A DNA stretch of 64,000 nucleotides from Vibrio xiamenensis (lineage in GTDB: Bacteria; Pseudomonadota; Gammaproteobacteria; Enterobacterales; Vibrionaceae), in contig NZ_FNDD01000005.1 of NCBI RefSeq assembly GCF_900100015.1, positions 152,498 to 216,497 on the forward strand, in the 5' to 3' direction. Both the position numbers and the translations under genes were made by a program. Positions 56,414 to 64,000 of this stretch are shown here, one piece after another (the stretch's first letter is position 1; each line of letters begins with the position of its first letter). The notes beneath the pieces are model-generated. The model was given only the letters and a program-made list of their open reading frames with translations. It searched no databases and was not told where the DNA came from.

Positions 56414-57547
56414 TTATTCAACCGACCACTGAGACAATGAACGTTTGAAATCTTGGTAACCAAACTCGTTGAGTTTTTGAATATCACCGTTTGAACGTTC
56501 GCAATACACAGAAGGCATTTTGAGGCCGTTAAACCAGTTGAGCTTCACCATGGTGTAACCTGCACTGTCTAAAATATGCAGTTTTTGGCCAATCTCAAGT
56601 GGTTGGTCAAAGTTCGCCACACAGAACTGATCCCCAGCAAGACATGAACAAGAGCCGATCACATATTGATGTGTGCCCTGCTCGCTCGCTTCGAGAACCG
56701 ACGCTGGCTCGTTGTAGATTAGGGTATCGAGTCGGTGCGCCTCGGTTGCCGAATCGACAATCGCAGTTTTGATTTGGTTCTCAACAATATCCACGACTGT
56801 CACCACAAGATCGGTCGTTTTGGTAATGATGGCTTCACCCGGTTCCAAGTACACTTGCACAGCGTGTTTTTCAGCAAACGCTTTTAACGCTGTGCCTAGT
56901 TTTTCGATATCGTAACCTGGCCATGTGAAGAACACACCGCCACCTAGGCTTACCCAGTCTAGCCTGTCTAAGTATGCGCCAAACTGGCTAGAAATCGCAT
57001 CAAGCAGTGCCACGAATGCATCAACGTCTTTGTTTTCGCAGTTCATATGGAACATCACGCCATCGATAGAATCGATGACGCTGGCATCAATATGATCAAC
57101 TTGAACACCTAAGCGGGAGAATTTACGCGCTGGGTTTGCCAAGTCTTGCCCGGCGTAACTGACACCAGGGTTTAAACGCAGCCCAAGTGAGGCTTTACCT
57201 TCCACGATATGACGATAAGCCGCAAGCTGCGACTGCGAATTGAAGATCATTTTGTCACAAATGTCGGCGACTTCACGTACATCGTCTTCACTGTAACCCA
57301 CGCTGTAAGCATGCGTTTCACCGCCAAATGTTTCATGCCCTAATTTGACTTCATAAGGACCGCTGCTGGTGGTGCCATCAAGATACGGCTTGATGATGTC
57401 AAACACACCCCAAGTCGAAAAACACTTCAGCGCCAAAACCAGTTTGGCACCGGATATATCTTTAAGTAGCTTCGCTTTTTCTAGGTTTTCAATCAGCTTG
57501 TCTTCATTGATCATGAAGTAAGGGGTTTTAAGTTGGTGTTTTTGCAT
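56414..57547 (-). CDS. nspC: Carboxynorspermidine decarboxylase
   Basis: PLP-dependent enzyme of the alanine racemase fold that decarboxylates carboxynorspermidine to norspermidine (and carboxyspermidine to spermidine). 377 residues, standard length. The PLP lysine is K41 ([10 protein letters not shown]); other conserved parts are [38 protein letters not shown] and GSCSCLAGD with the active-site cysteine. It follows the dehydrogenase gene after 128 bases containing a hairpin. No strong ribosome-binding site is seen. Confidence 0.97.
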   Translation of the reverse strand: MQKHQLKTPYFMINEDKLIENLEKAKLLKDISGAKLVLALKCFSTWGVFDIIKPYLDGTTSSGPYEVKLGHETFGGETHAYSVGYSEDDVREVADICDKMIFNSQSQLAAYRHIVEGKASLGLRLNPGVSYAGQDLANPARKFSRLGVQVDHIDASVIDSIDGVMFHMNCENKDVDAFVALLDAISSQFGAYLDRLDWVSLGGGVFFTWPGYDIEKLGTALKAFAEKHAVQVYLEPGEAIITKTTDLVVTVVDIVENQIKTAIVDSATEAHRLDTLIYNEPASVLEASEQGTHQYVIGSCSCLAGDQFCVANFDQPLEIGQKLHILDSAGYTMVKLNWFNGLKMPSVYCERSNGDIQKLNEFGYQDFKRSLSQWSVE

Positions 57548-57575
57548 TTGTTGTGATCACTTTAAATCGAACAAA

Positions 57576-57597
57576 AGCCGACACTCGCGTATCGGCT
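57576..57597 (-). terminator. Intercistronic hairpin before nspC, possible attenuator
   Basis: On the minus strand AGCCGA and TCGGCT pair across a ten-base loop and are followed by TTTTGT. It lies between the dehydrogenase stop and the nspC start and could partly terminate transcription. Confidence 0.5.
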
Positions 57598-57675
57598 CTT
57601 AGATTAAACAAATATCGTTATTCAATGACAGCGTCCCAAGCATTAATACACTTTATGCCTGTCATCTCGATATTG

Positions 57676-58920
57676 TTACTTAAGGATGTGAATGTCCGGC
57701 TGACCAACTTCCAGCTCTTGAACATGCCAATCCAAACCAATTGAAGGCATGGTTTCTAGGAACGGATCTGGGTCCAATTGTTCCATGTTAAACACGCCTT
57801 TATCAGCCCAAGCACCATTAAAGAACTGCAGAGCGGCCGTGATCGCTGGTACACCTGTGGTGTAAGAGATCGCTTGATGCTCAACATCTTCATAAGCGAC
57901 TTCGTGATCAGCATTATTGTAGATAAACACGCTGCGCGCTTTGCCGTCTTTCTTGCCCTGTACCCAAGTACCGATACACGTTTTACCTGTGTAGCCTGGC
58001 GCCAACGAAGTTGGATCAGGCAGCAAAGCTTTAAGAACATGCAAAGGCTGTACAACAGTGCCATCTTGCAAAGTAAGAGGCTCTGGACTTAACAAACCGA
58101 TGTCGCGCATGCAGTTGAAGTAGTTCAGGTATTTGTCACCAAAACCCATCCAGAATTCAATACGTTTGGCCGGAATGAACTCTTTCATCGAACGCACTTC
58201 ATCGTGCGCCATTGAGTACACTTTGTGTTTACCCACCAGCGGAAAATCAAATTCAAACATACGCGAATGGCAAGGCACTTGTTTCCATTCACCTTGGTCC
58301 CAGTAGAACGAATCACCTTGGATTTCCAACATGTTCGTTTCAGGGTCAAAGTTAGTCGCAAATTTCTTGCCGTGATCGCCAGCGTTAACATCCATCACAT
58401 CGATAGTGTCAATTTCATCAAATAGGTGCTTCACTGCATAAGCCGCAAATACACTCACCACACCCGGATCGAAACCTGCGCCAAGAATACCGGTAATACC
58501 CGCTTCGGCAAATTTCTCACGGTAGCCCCACTGCCAATCATACGCTTGAGGGACTTGCTGACCTTCAGAACACAAGTCGACGGCAACAGAAGTGTCTAAA
58601 TAAGACACTTTTGCTTGATAACACGCTTCCATGATAGTCATATTGACCCATGGAGGACCTGCGTTGATGACAAGATCTGGTTTAACGTCTTTAATAAGAG
58701 CAACCAGTGCATCGACATCGTCTGCGTTGACAGCACGCGCTTCGAGTTTTTTCGATGGATCTTTAAGGTTATTTTTGTTGTTAATCGACTCAATGATTTT
58801 TTCACATTTTGCGATTGTACGAGATGCCAAAACGATATCACCTAGTACGTCATTGTTTTGCGCTGCTTTGTGCGCAACAACCCATCCGACACCACCTGCA
58901 CCAATTTGAAGAATTGCCAT
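57676..58920 (-). CDS. Carboxynorspermidine synthase (dehydrogenase)
   Basis: 414 residues of the saccharopine-dehydrogenase family: N-terminal Rossmann motif IGAGGVGWVVAHKAAQN, then INAGPPWVNM and GAGFDPGVVSVFAAYA. It condenses aspartate semialdehyde with 1,3-diaminopropane (or putrescine) and reduces the product with NADPH to carboxynorspermidine (carboxyspermidine). AAGGGAAAAG precedes the ATG and the upstream fused enzyme ends 12 bases before it, so they are co-transcribed. Confidence 0.96.
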   Translation of the reverse strand: MAILQIGAGGVGWVVAHKAAQNNDVLGDIVLASRTIAKCEKIIESINNKNNLKDPSKKLEARAVNADDVDALVALIKDVKPDLVINAGPPWVNMTIMEACYQAKVSYLDTSVAVDLCSEGQQVPQAYDWQWGYREKFAEAGITGILGAGFDPGVVSVFAAYAVKHLFDEIDTIDVMDVNAGDHGKKFATNFDPETNMLEIQGDSFYWDQGEWKQVPCHSRMFEFDFPLVGKHKVYSMAHDEVRSMKEFIPAKRIEFWMGFGDKYLNYFNCMRDIGLLSPEPLTLQDGTVVQPLHVLKALLPDPTSLAPGYTGKTCIGTWVQGKKDGKARSVFIYNNADHEVAYEDVEHQAISYTTGVPAITAALQFFNGAWADKGVFNMEQLDPDPFLETMPSIGLDWHVQELEVGQPDIHILK

Positions 58921-58932
58921 TATTCTTTTCCC

Positions 58933-61815
58933 TTACTCTGCTAGCTCAACCGCTAGCTGGTTAATTTCTGTTAATAGTTTTTCAAAATCCGCCAACGTTA
59001 GACATGGATTTAAAATCGTAAATTTCAGCGCCGATTGACCGTTCACTGTGGTTTCACCAAGAACGGCGACACCACGCACTAACGCTTCGATGCGTACTTT
59101 TTGATTCAATTTGTCAATAGAACCACTATGAGTCAGCGTCGAACGGAATAAGACTGTCGACAATGCTGGCTCAGCCAACAACTCAAAATTCTCAGTTTGA
59201 CGTACCAGGTCCGCCACTTGTTGAGTTTGAGTCAGTAGGTGATCGTACATTTCTCCTAGGGTATTCGGACCCACGCTTTGCATGGTCATAAATACTTTCA
59301 GAGCGTCAAAACGCTTGGTCGTCGCGATTGATTTGTCGACCAAGTTTGGCAACTCATCGTGCTCACGGTTGAGATAATCTGCATGATGAAGCAAAAACTT
59401 CAGCACTGATTTATCTTTGACCAGTAGCGCACCACAACTGATCGTTTGATAGAACAATTTGTGGAAATCGACACTTACAGAACTTGCGCGTTCTACACCC
59501 GCTAGACGGTCTTTGTGTTGACTTAGGATCAACGCGCCGCCATATGCACCATCAACATGCATCCACATATCGTGCTGCGCAGCGATGTCTGCCATTGCGT
59601 TCAAATCATCAATCGCACCGTGATCGGTTGTGCCCGCAGTACCTACAATGGCAAATGGAATCAAGCCTTCGGCTTTCGCGTTTGCGACAATATCAGCCAC
59701 CAACTCAGTTTTCACTGTACCATCAGTATTGGCTGGAACGGTAAGTACCGCTTTTTCACCCAAGCCCATCCAAGATGCTGACTTCTGCACAGTGAAATGC
59801 GCTTTTTCAGAGCATACGATGCGCAGTTTGTCGGCATACTCGGGCAAGCCAAGCTTTTGAATTGAATGGTTCGAGATTTTATCTGCGATCCAATCGCGCG
59901 CTAGCATAAGACCCATTTGGTTACTTTGCGTACCGCCACTGGTGAAAATGCCGTCGGCTTGTCCACCCAATTGGTACTTATCACACAACCAGTTGATCAC
60001 CTTCTGTTCAACATACGTCGCTGAAGAAGCTTGATCCCATGAATCCATCGACTGGTTTAACGCCGCAATCATCGCCTCTGCCGCAATCGCAGGCATCAAA
60101 GGTGGCGTATGCAAATGCGCAATACAGTTTGGATGTTGAGTAAAGATTGCATTCTTTGCGACCAAATCCGTCGTTGAATCAATCACATCCTTTAAACTGT
60201 CACTGCTTACATCAAGGCTCACAGCGTTAATTTGTGTTTCTAGCAATTTAGGGTCAACGCCTGAATACGGTTTGTCGACTTGCTCAAACAGCTCTTTCAT
60301 TGCCGCCGTGGTGTGATTCATCACTGCAGAGAATTCACTTGCGCCGTGTTCACCCGTTTGAACAAAGTGCTTTTTCCATTTAGCGTTAGCTGACTTCTTT
60401 ACTAAGCTACCGCCCGCCGCAAGAATCGCGTCTTTTAATACACGCAGTGCAAAATCGATTTGCTCAAATGAGATGATCATTGGTGGAAGGAAACGAATAA
60501 CAGAGCCTTCGCGGCCGCCCTTCTCGACAATCAAACCACGCTCAAGCGCACAGCGCTGGATTTTTAGCGTTAAAGCACCATCTGCTAAAGGCTCGCCAAA
60601 TTTATTAAGCTCGCCATTTGGTTGTTTAATTTCAACACCAAGCATTAAGCCTTTGCCGCGAACTTCGGCGATACAGTCGACTTCTTCTTGAATCTTTTCA
60701 AGACCCATACGCAAGTACTGACCAGCAACATTTGCGTGTTCAACCAGTTTATCGCGTTCAATGATTTCAAGCGCTTTTGCACCTGACACCATTGCTAATT
60801 GGTTACCACGGAAAGTACCGGTGTGCTCACCAGGGCGCCAGGTATCAACTTTCTTGTTGAACACCAAAATCGACATTGGCAGGCCGCCACCGATGGCTTT
60901 TGAAAGACAAAGAATATCCGGGTGGATACCAGATTCTTCATAAGCGAAGTTATAACCGGTTTTGCCAACACCACATTGAATTTCATCGAAAATCAATAGG
61001 ATACCGTGTTCATCACAAATTCTACGCAGTTCACGCAACCAAAATGCTGGCGCAGGAACCACACCGCCTTCCCCTTGTACAGGTTCAACGATGATCGCAG
61101 CAGGCTTCATAATGCCTGACTCGTCATCATTTAGTAGACGTTCAATATAGCGGATACTGGCTTTAGCGCCTTCATCACCGCCAAGACCAAACGGGCAACG
61201 CAAGTTGTATGGGAATGGCATAAAATGCACGTCAGACATCAAGCCAGTACGGCGAGATTTTGTGCTTAGGTTACCCATCATGCCCATAGTACCGTTGGTC
61301 ATTCCGTGGTAGGCACCGCGGAAAGCAAACATGGTGTTACGACCGGTGGTCTGTTTTGCCAGTTTGATAGCCGCTTCAACGGCATCGGCACCTGATGGAC
61401 CACAGAATTGAATCGCAGAATTTTGCGCAAATTCTGGCGACAAGAAACTTTTCACTTGTTTAATGAAGTTTGCTTTCGCTTGAGTAGTAATGTCGAGCGT
61501 TTGGTACGGGAGACCTGAATCTAACTGATCTTTTAGCGCTTGGTTGATCTCTGGATGGTTATAACCCAAAGAAAGAGTCCCTGCGCCGGCTAAACAGTCT
61601 AAGAAAATTTGACCACGAGTGTCCTCAACCAGCACGCCATAAGCTTGCTTGATTGCAATTGGAAGACGACGTGGGTAAGAACGTACTTCCGATTCATGTT
61701 CAGCTTGGTCAAGCAGAACTTGGTCGGGCGTTAGATCATAAATACCTTCTAAAACAGGTGTTTGAGAAGAAAAAATGGTTGCGATATTGTTATCGACTTC
61801 GAAGGCTGTGCTCAT
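58933..61815 (-). CDS. Fused L-2,4-diaminobutyrate:2-oxoglutarate aminotransferase and L-2,4-diaminobutyrate decarboxylase
   Basis: 960 residues that join two PLP enzymes. Residues 1 to about 465 are a class III aminotransferase (CGPSGADAVEAAIKLAK, FDEIQCGVGKTG, PLP lysine K306 in LSKAIGGG) making diaminobutyrate from aspartate semialdehyde. Residues about 500-960 are a group II decarboxylase (TSGGTQSNQMGLMLARD, HVDGAYGGAL, PLP lysine K786 in DFHKLFYQ) making 1,3-diaminopropane. The fusion is characteristic of Vibrio. It is first gene of the norspermidine operon. AAGGT precedes the ATG at a slightly long distance. Confidence 0.97.
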   Translation of the reverse strand: MSTAFEVDNNIATIFSSQTPVLEGIYDLTPDQVLLDQAEHESEVRSYPRRLPIAIKQAYGVLVEDTRGQIFLDCLAGAGTLSLGYNHPEINQALKDQLDSGLPYQTLDITTQAKANFIKQVKSFLSPEFAQNSAIQFCGPSGADAVEAAIKLAKQTTGRNTMFAFRGAYHGMTNGTMGMMGNLSTKSRRTGLMSDVHFMPFPYNLRCPFGLGGDEGAKASIRYIERLLNDDESGIMKPAAIIVEPVQGEGGVVPAPAFWLRELRRICDEHGILLIFDEIQCGVGKTGYNFAYEESGIHPDILCLSKAIGGGLPMSILVFNKKVDTWRPGEHTGTFRGNQLAMVSGAKALEIIERDKLVEHANVAGQYLRMGLEKIQEEVDCIAEVRGKGLMLGVEIKQPNGELNKFGEPLADGALTLKIQRCALERGLIVEKGGREGSVIRFLPPMIISFEQIDFALRVLKDAILAAGGSLVKKSANAKWKKHFVQTGEHGASEFSAVMNHTTAAMKELFEQVDKPYSGVDPKLLETQINAVSLDVSSDSLKDVIDSTTDLVAKNAIFTQHPNCIAHLHTPPLMPAIAAEAMIAALNQSMDSWDQASSATYVEQKVINWLCDKYQLGGQADGIFTSGGTQSNQMGLMLARDWIADKISNHSIQKLGLPEYADKLRIVCSEKAHFTVQKSASWMGLGEKAVLTVPANTDGTVKTELVADIVANAKAEGLIPFAIVGTAGTTDHGAIDDLNAMADIAAQHDMWMHVDGAYGGALILSQHKDRLAGVERASSVSVDFHKLFYQTISCGALLVKDKSVLKFLLHHADYLNREHDELPNLVDKSIATTKRFDALKVFMTMQSVGPNTLGEMYDHLLTQTQQVADLVRQTENFELLAEPALSTVLFRSTLTHSGSIDKLNQKVRIEALVRGVAVLGETTVNGQSALKFTILNPCLTLADFEKLLTEINQLAVELAE

Positions 61816-62362
61816 ATTATTTTACCTTGAAATAGAAAAACCCAACCCACTCTTGCAAATCTATGCTCAAGAATGAGGTATAGCAATGCCATCCGCTTCG
61901 CTAGGTCAAATAGCAGAAACAGACAAACCGTCATCACGTGGATGACTACTTGAGAATCAGTAGATCAAGGTTCGGTTATGCAACTGCTTTGTAAAACAGG
62001 GCAACGTCGAGGAATGAAGCTGATTATTGAGTGTGGTTTAAGTGAGTTCAATGTTGGGTTTCCCATTCACATGCCGATTTATTCGACATTAAGTATCCCG
62101 TCTACCGTCAAAAAGAGTTTTGCCGGTACCTACCCTACGTAGTGGCACAATCAGCCCGAATGTTCACTACGCGTATCCCCCAGAAATCGTTTAAAAACTA
62201 TTAACGTCCGAGATTACGCGCGAAATTATCATAAAAATAAATGCTCTGACAACAAAAAAATATTACAAATTCATAAACGTCTGATTAATTAGAAAAAGCC
62301 TGAAACTAAGTTCAGGCTTTATATATTTAAATTAAAATGCACGTCGTTTCGAATATTTGTGG
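61816..62362. other. Intergenic region upstream of the norspermidine operon
   Basis: 547 bases between the fused enzyme gene and the end of the adhesin gene. It holds a GTCATC/GATGAC hairpin (61930-61946), a 54-codon plus-strand frame at 61978-62142 with AAGG seven bases before its ATG but no recognisable homology, and the adhesin terminator. The long leader region of the norspermidine operon lies here. I see no known riboswitch. Confidence 0.45.
62293..62320 (-). terminator. Terminator after the adhesin gene
   Basis: Read on the minus strand, AAAGCCTGAA and TTCAGGCTTT form a ten-base stem with a six-base loop and a T-tract, 43 bases past the adhesin stop. Confidence 0.85.
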
Positions 62363-64000
62363 TCAGGAGCTAGGGTCTTTAAGTAGTGCGTTGAGTAAGT
62401 CGTTCTGCTGAGTAATTGCACCGCTATCAATATAGGAATCGAAAAGGCTAGCGCCATTTTCAAATACAATCGTTTGCGAGTCGTCCTGATTAATCGGCAC
62501 TTCTAGCTCAACATTATCGCCACTCACCGATACGCTAATACTGTCAATAAGCGCATTGAACTCTTGGGTTGAAGGGCTATCAGATAATATATCCAGAAGA
62601 TCGACTTTATCATTACCAAGTTCAAAATCGACAATCACATCACGTCCACTATCTAATGTACTATCGAGCCAAGTAAATATATTGGCTTGTTCATCACCAA
62701 TTAGGACGTCGTTTCCAAGTTGCCCATTAAGCGAATCACCATTTTCAGCAGAGAACACATTATAACTTGGAGCATCACTGGTATCCAAAGTCACAGTTGC
62801 CTCATCGCTGATCAGTTTGGTTTGAGTATTATTTTCGTCAACAGGTACCCCTGAATCTATCGCAACGTAAGTAAACGATGTTTCGTCGGGAAGCGCTTCG
62901 GCTCCGGAGAAATAGCTTAGTACCCAACTGCCTCCATCTCCGGTCATTTCAATCCCTATAATTGGGTTATCTGGAGATGAATAACTAAACTCATAGGACA
63001 GTTGCTGGTTACCAACATCACCGTCAGGTTTCTCGTAATTCACTGTTTCTGAATTCCCGTCATAGAGGTGGTAAGTAACCATAATGGAGTTATCACTGTT
63101 GCCATTTTGAGCACCGCCTACTCCATCAATACCAAAATAGACGACATCGAGCGGGTTTTGAGCCAGGTCAATATGAAACGTCTCATGTCCGTTATCACTT
63201 TGCCCACCATTACCATTGATGCCATTACCATCGTTGTCAGCCAAGCCGTATCCGTCGTTAGCATTCTCATTTTTATAAAGGTGGAAAGTTGCGGGTTTAC
63301 CATTTTGATCCGTGATCCATAGCGTTATGACATTGTCATTATCTAAAGTATACGTACGTACTGTATTGTCTTCATTTGGGTCTCCCCACTGACCATCTTC
63401 CATATTTGAATGATCACTATCACCAAACGTGAATAAATTCTTAGAGCCTGGGACATAGGAAATAAAGTTAGGATCAAACTCCGTTCCTAAGTACCCACTT
63501 TGGGAGTCATATAAGTCACTTTCCGTAATCTCTCGAGTAACGCCACCTTCGGTATAAAGTAAAGTACCGGCATCAGGCAATGACGTAAGCATCACCATTA
63601 CTTGATTGCCAAGCATATCATCATCAACATCCGATATGTGATCGTCACTCCCTGTCGTATCAAATACAATCGGTACAATATCTTGGTCGGCTATATCAAC
63701 ACTGAAATTCTCCGCTAAGGGTCTTTCATTGATATTTATCTCATTGAGCGTCACCGCGATTTGGCTGCTGTTGCCAGCTGGGTCGGTCGCCACCACGGTA
63801 ATATTGTGGGTATTGCTGGTGAGCTCATAGTCGTTAGTAAACGCCTTTACGCCCACTGCGGTTAACGAAATCTTACCCTCAGCGTTGATTTCAAACAGAC
63901 CATCCAGTGGATCGTTGTCACCATAGGCAATCGAATAGCTCACGGTCTGCGCTTCAGGGTCGCTCGCCGAGACTTGGCCAATCACAGTGCTGTCGAGCGA
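62363..64000 (-). CDS. Large RTX/cadherin-type adhesin, C-terminal part (FrhA-like)
   Basis: Partial: the frame stays open to the window edge, so the true start lies outside. The visible 545 residues begin in a cadherin-like repeat (IGQVSASDPEAQTVSYS), continue with a further Ca-binding repeat and an Asp/Asn/Gly-rich domain (about residues 215-400), and end with an RTX-type unit (NGQLGNDVLIGDEQANIF, then DVIVDFELGNDKVDLLDIL), the usual signal for type I secretion. No signal peptide is expected. From memory V. cholerae FrhA, a similar haemagglutinin, also lies close to the norspermidine genes. The ligand-binding role of the Asp-rich domain is inference. Confidence 0.88.
   Translation of the reverse strand, partial: SLDSTVIGQVSASDPEAQTVSYSIAYGDNDPLDGLFEINAEGKISLTAVGVKAFTNDYELTSNTHNITVVATDPAGNSSQIAVTLNEININERPLAENFSVDIADQDIVPIVFDTTGSDDHISDVDDDMLGNQVMVMLTSLPDAGTLLYTEGGVTREITESDLYDSQSGYLGTEFDPNFISYVPGSKNLFTFGDSDHSNMEDGQWGDPNEDNTVRTYTLDNDNVITLWITDQNGKPATFHLYKNENANDGYGLADNDGNGINGNGGQSDNGHETFHIDLAQNPLDVVYFGIDGVGGAQNGNSDNSIMVTYHLYDGNSETVNYEKPDGDVGNQQLSYEFSYSSPDNPIIGIEMTGDGGSWVLSYFSGAEALPDETSFTYVAIDSGVPVDENNTQTKLISDEATVTLDTSDAPSYNVFSAENGDSLNGQLGNDVLIGDEQANIFTWLDSTLDSGRDVIVDFELGNDKVDLLDILSDSPSTQEFNALIDSISVSVSGDNVELEVPINQDDSQTIVFENGASLFDSYIDSGAITQQNDLLNALLKDPSS

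Noticed and set aside
1..64000. Mobile elements, prophage, CRISPR arrays, integron cassettes
   Set aside because: No transposase, integrase, phage structural gene, attC-like array or spaced repeat series was seen; gene content is core chromosomal.
1..64000. tRNA and rRNA genes
   Set aside because: No cloverleaf with a TTCGAATC-type T-loop and CCA end, and no rRNA-like segment, was recognised by eye; a tRNAscan run would settle it.

Overview
The window reads as a contiguous piece of a Vibrio main chromosome. Several genes are close to diagnostic for Vibrionaceae: the small alarmone synthetase RelV, the fused diaminobutyrate aminotransferase/decarboxylase with carboxynorspermidine dehydrogenase and NspC, the MarR-type osmoregulator CosR divergent from a BCCT carrier, and a VceCAB/VceR-like efflux locus. 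From memory, the neighbourhoods (sbcB-yohJK-cdd, purT-tpm-relV, hut-ydiJ-purC, gyrA-ubiG-nrdAB, adhesin beside norspermidine genes) resemble V. cholerae chromosome 1, but the species cannot be fixed from sequence alone. I saw no tRNA, rRNA, CRISPR array, insertion sequence or prophage. Coding density is high, and most intergenic gaps are explained by promoters and hairpin terminators.

Layout. 1-9.2 kb: end of a TcyP-like cystine carrier, a tandem HD / HD-GYP protein, a soluble PAS-PAS chemoreceptor, exonuclease I, the YohJ/YohK pair and cytidine deaminase. 7.9-13 kb, minus strand: a signalling cluster (cyclic-nucleotide-domain histidine kinase, receiver-only regulator, small membrane protein, then an HD-GYP phosphodiesterase) behind a DASS-type anion carrier. 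13.2-16.3 kb: purT, tpm, relV. 16.5-20.2 kb: hutC, hutI and hutH with HutC-like operators but no hutU or hutG. 20.3-30.1 kb: a membrane methyltransferase, YdiJ, a CheX-like DUF3334 protein, a DUF2786 protein, an OmpA-type lipoprotein, a Sel1-membrane-J-domain protein, a LexA-box SulA-like gene and purC. 30.2-37.8 kb: an amino-acid-type dCache chemoreceptor, a cNMP/CBS/nucleotidyltransferase protein with a DnaQ-like exonuclease, and the compatible-solute pair bccT/cosR. 37.9-46 kb: gyrA, ubiG and nrdA-nrdB-yfaE behind DnaA- and NrdR-like sites. 46-51.3 kb: a CinA-like protein, a DUF3943 protein, a GcvR-like ACT protein and an sCache chemoreceptor. 51.4-56.4 kb: tripartite efflux operon with divergent TetR repressor. 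56.4-64 kb: complete norspermidine pathway and the C-terminal end of a large type-I-secreted adhesin.

How it fits together. The window is rich in sensing and surface-lifestyle functions: three chemoreceptors, two HD-GYP proteins, a CheX-like protein, norspermidine synthesis (a polyamine signal for Vibrio biofilms) beside an adhesin, and (p)ppGpp synthesis by RelV. Regulatory sites visible in the sequence tie genes to PurR (purT and purC), HutC, LexA, NrdR/DnaA and a VceR-type repressor. No single large unknown system stands out. The least explained items are the kinase/receiver/membrane/HD-GYP cluster, the Sel1-TM-J protein, the signal-peptide-like start of RelV and the reduced hut locus.
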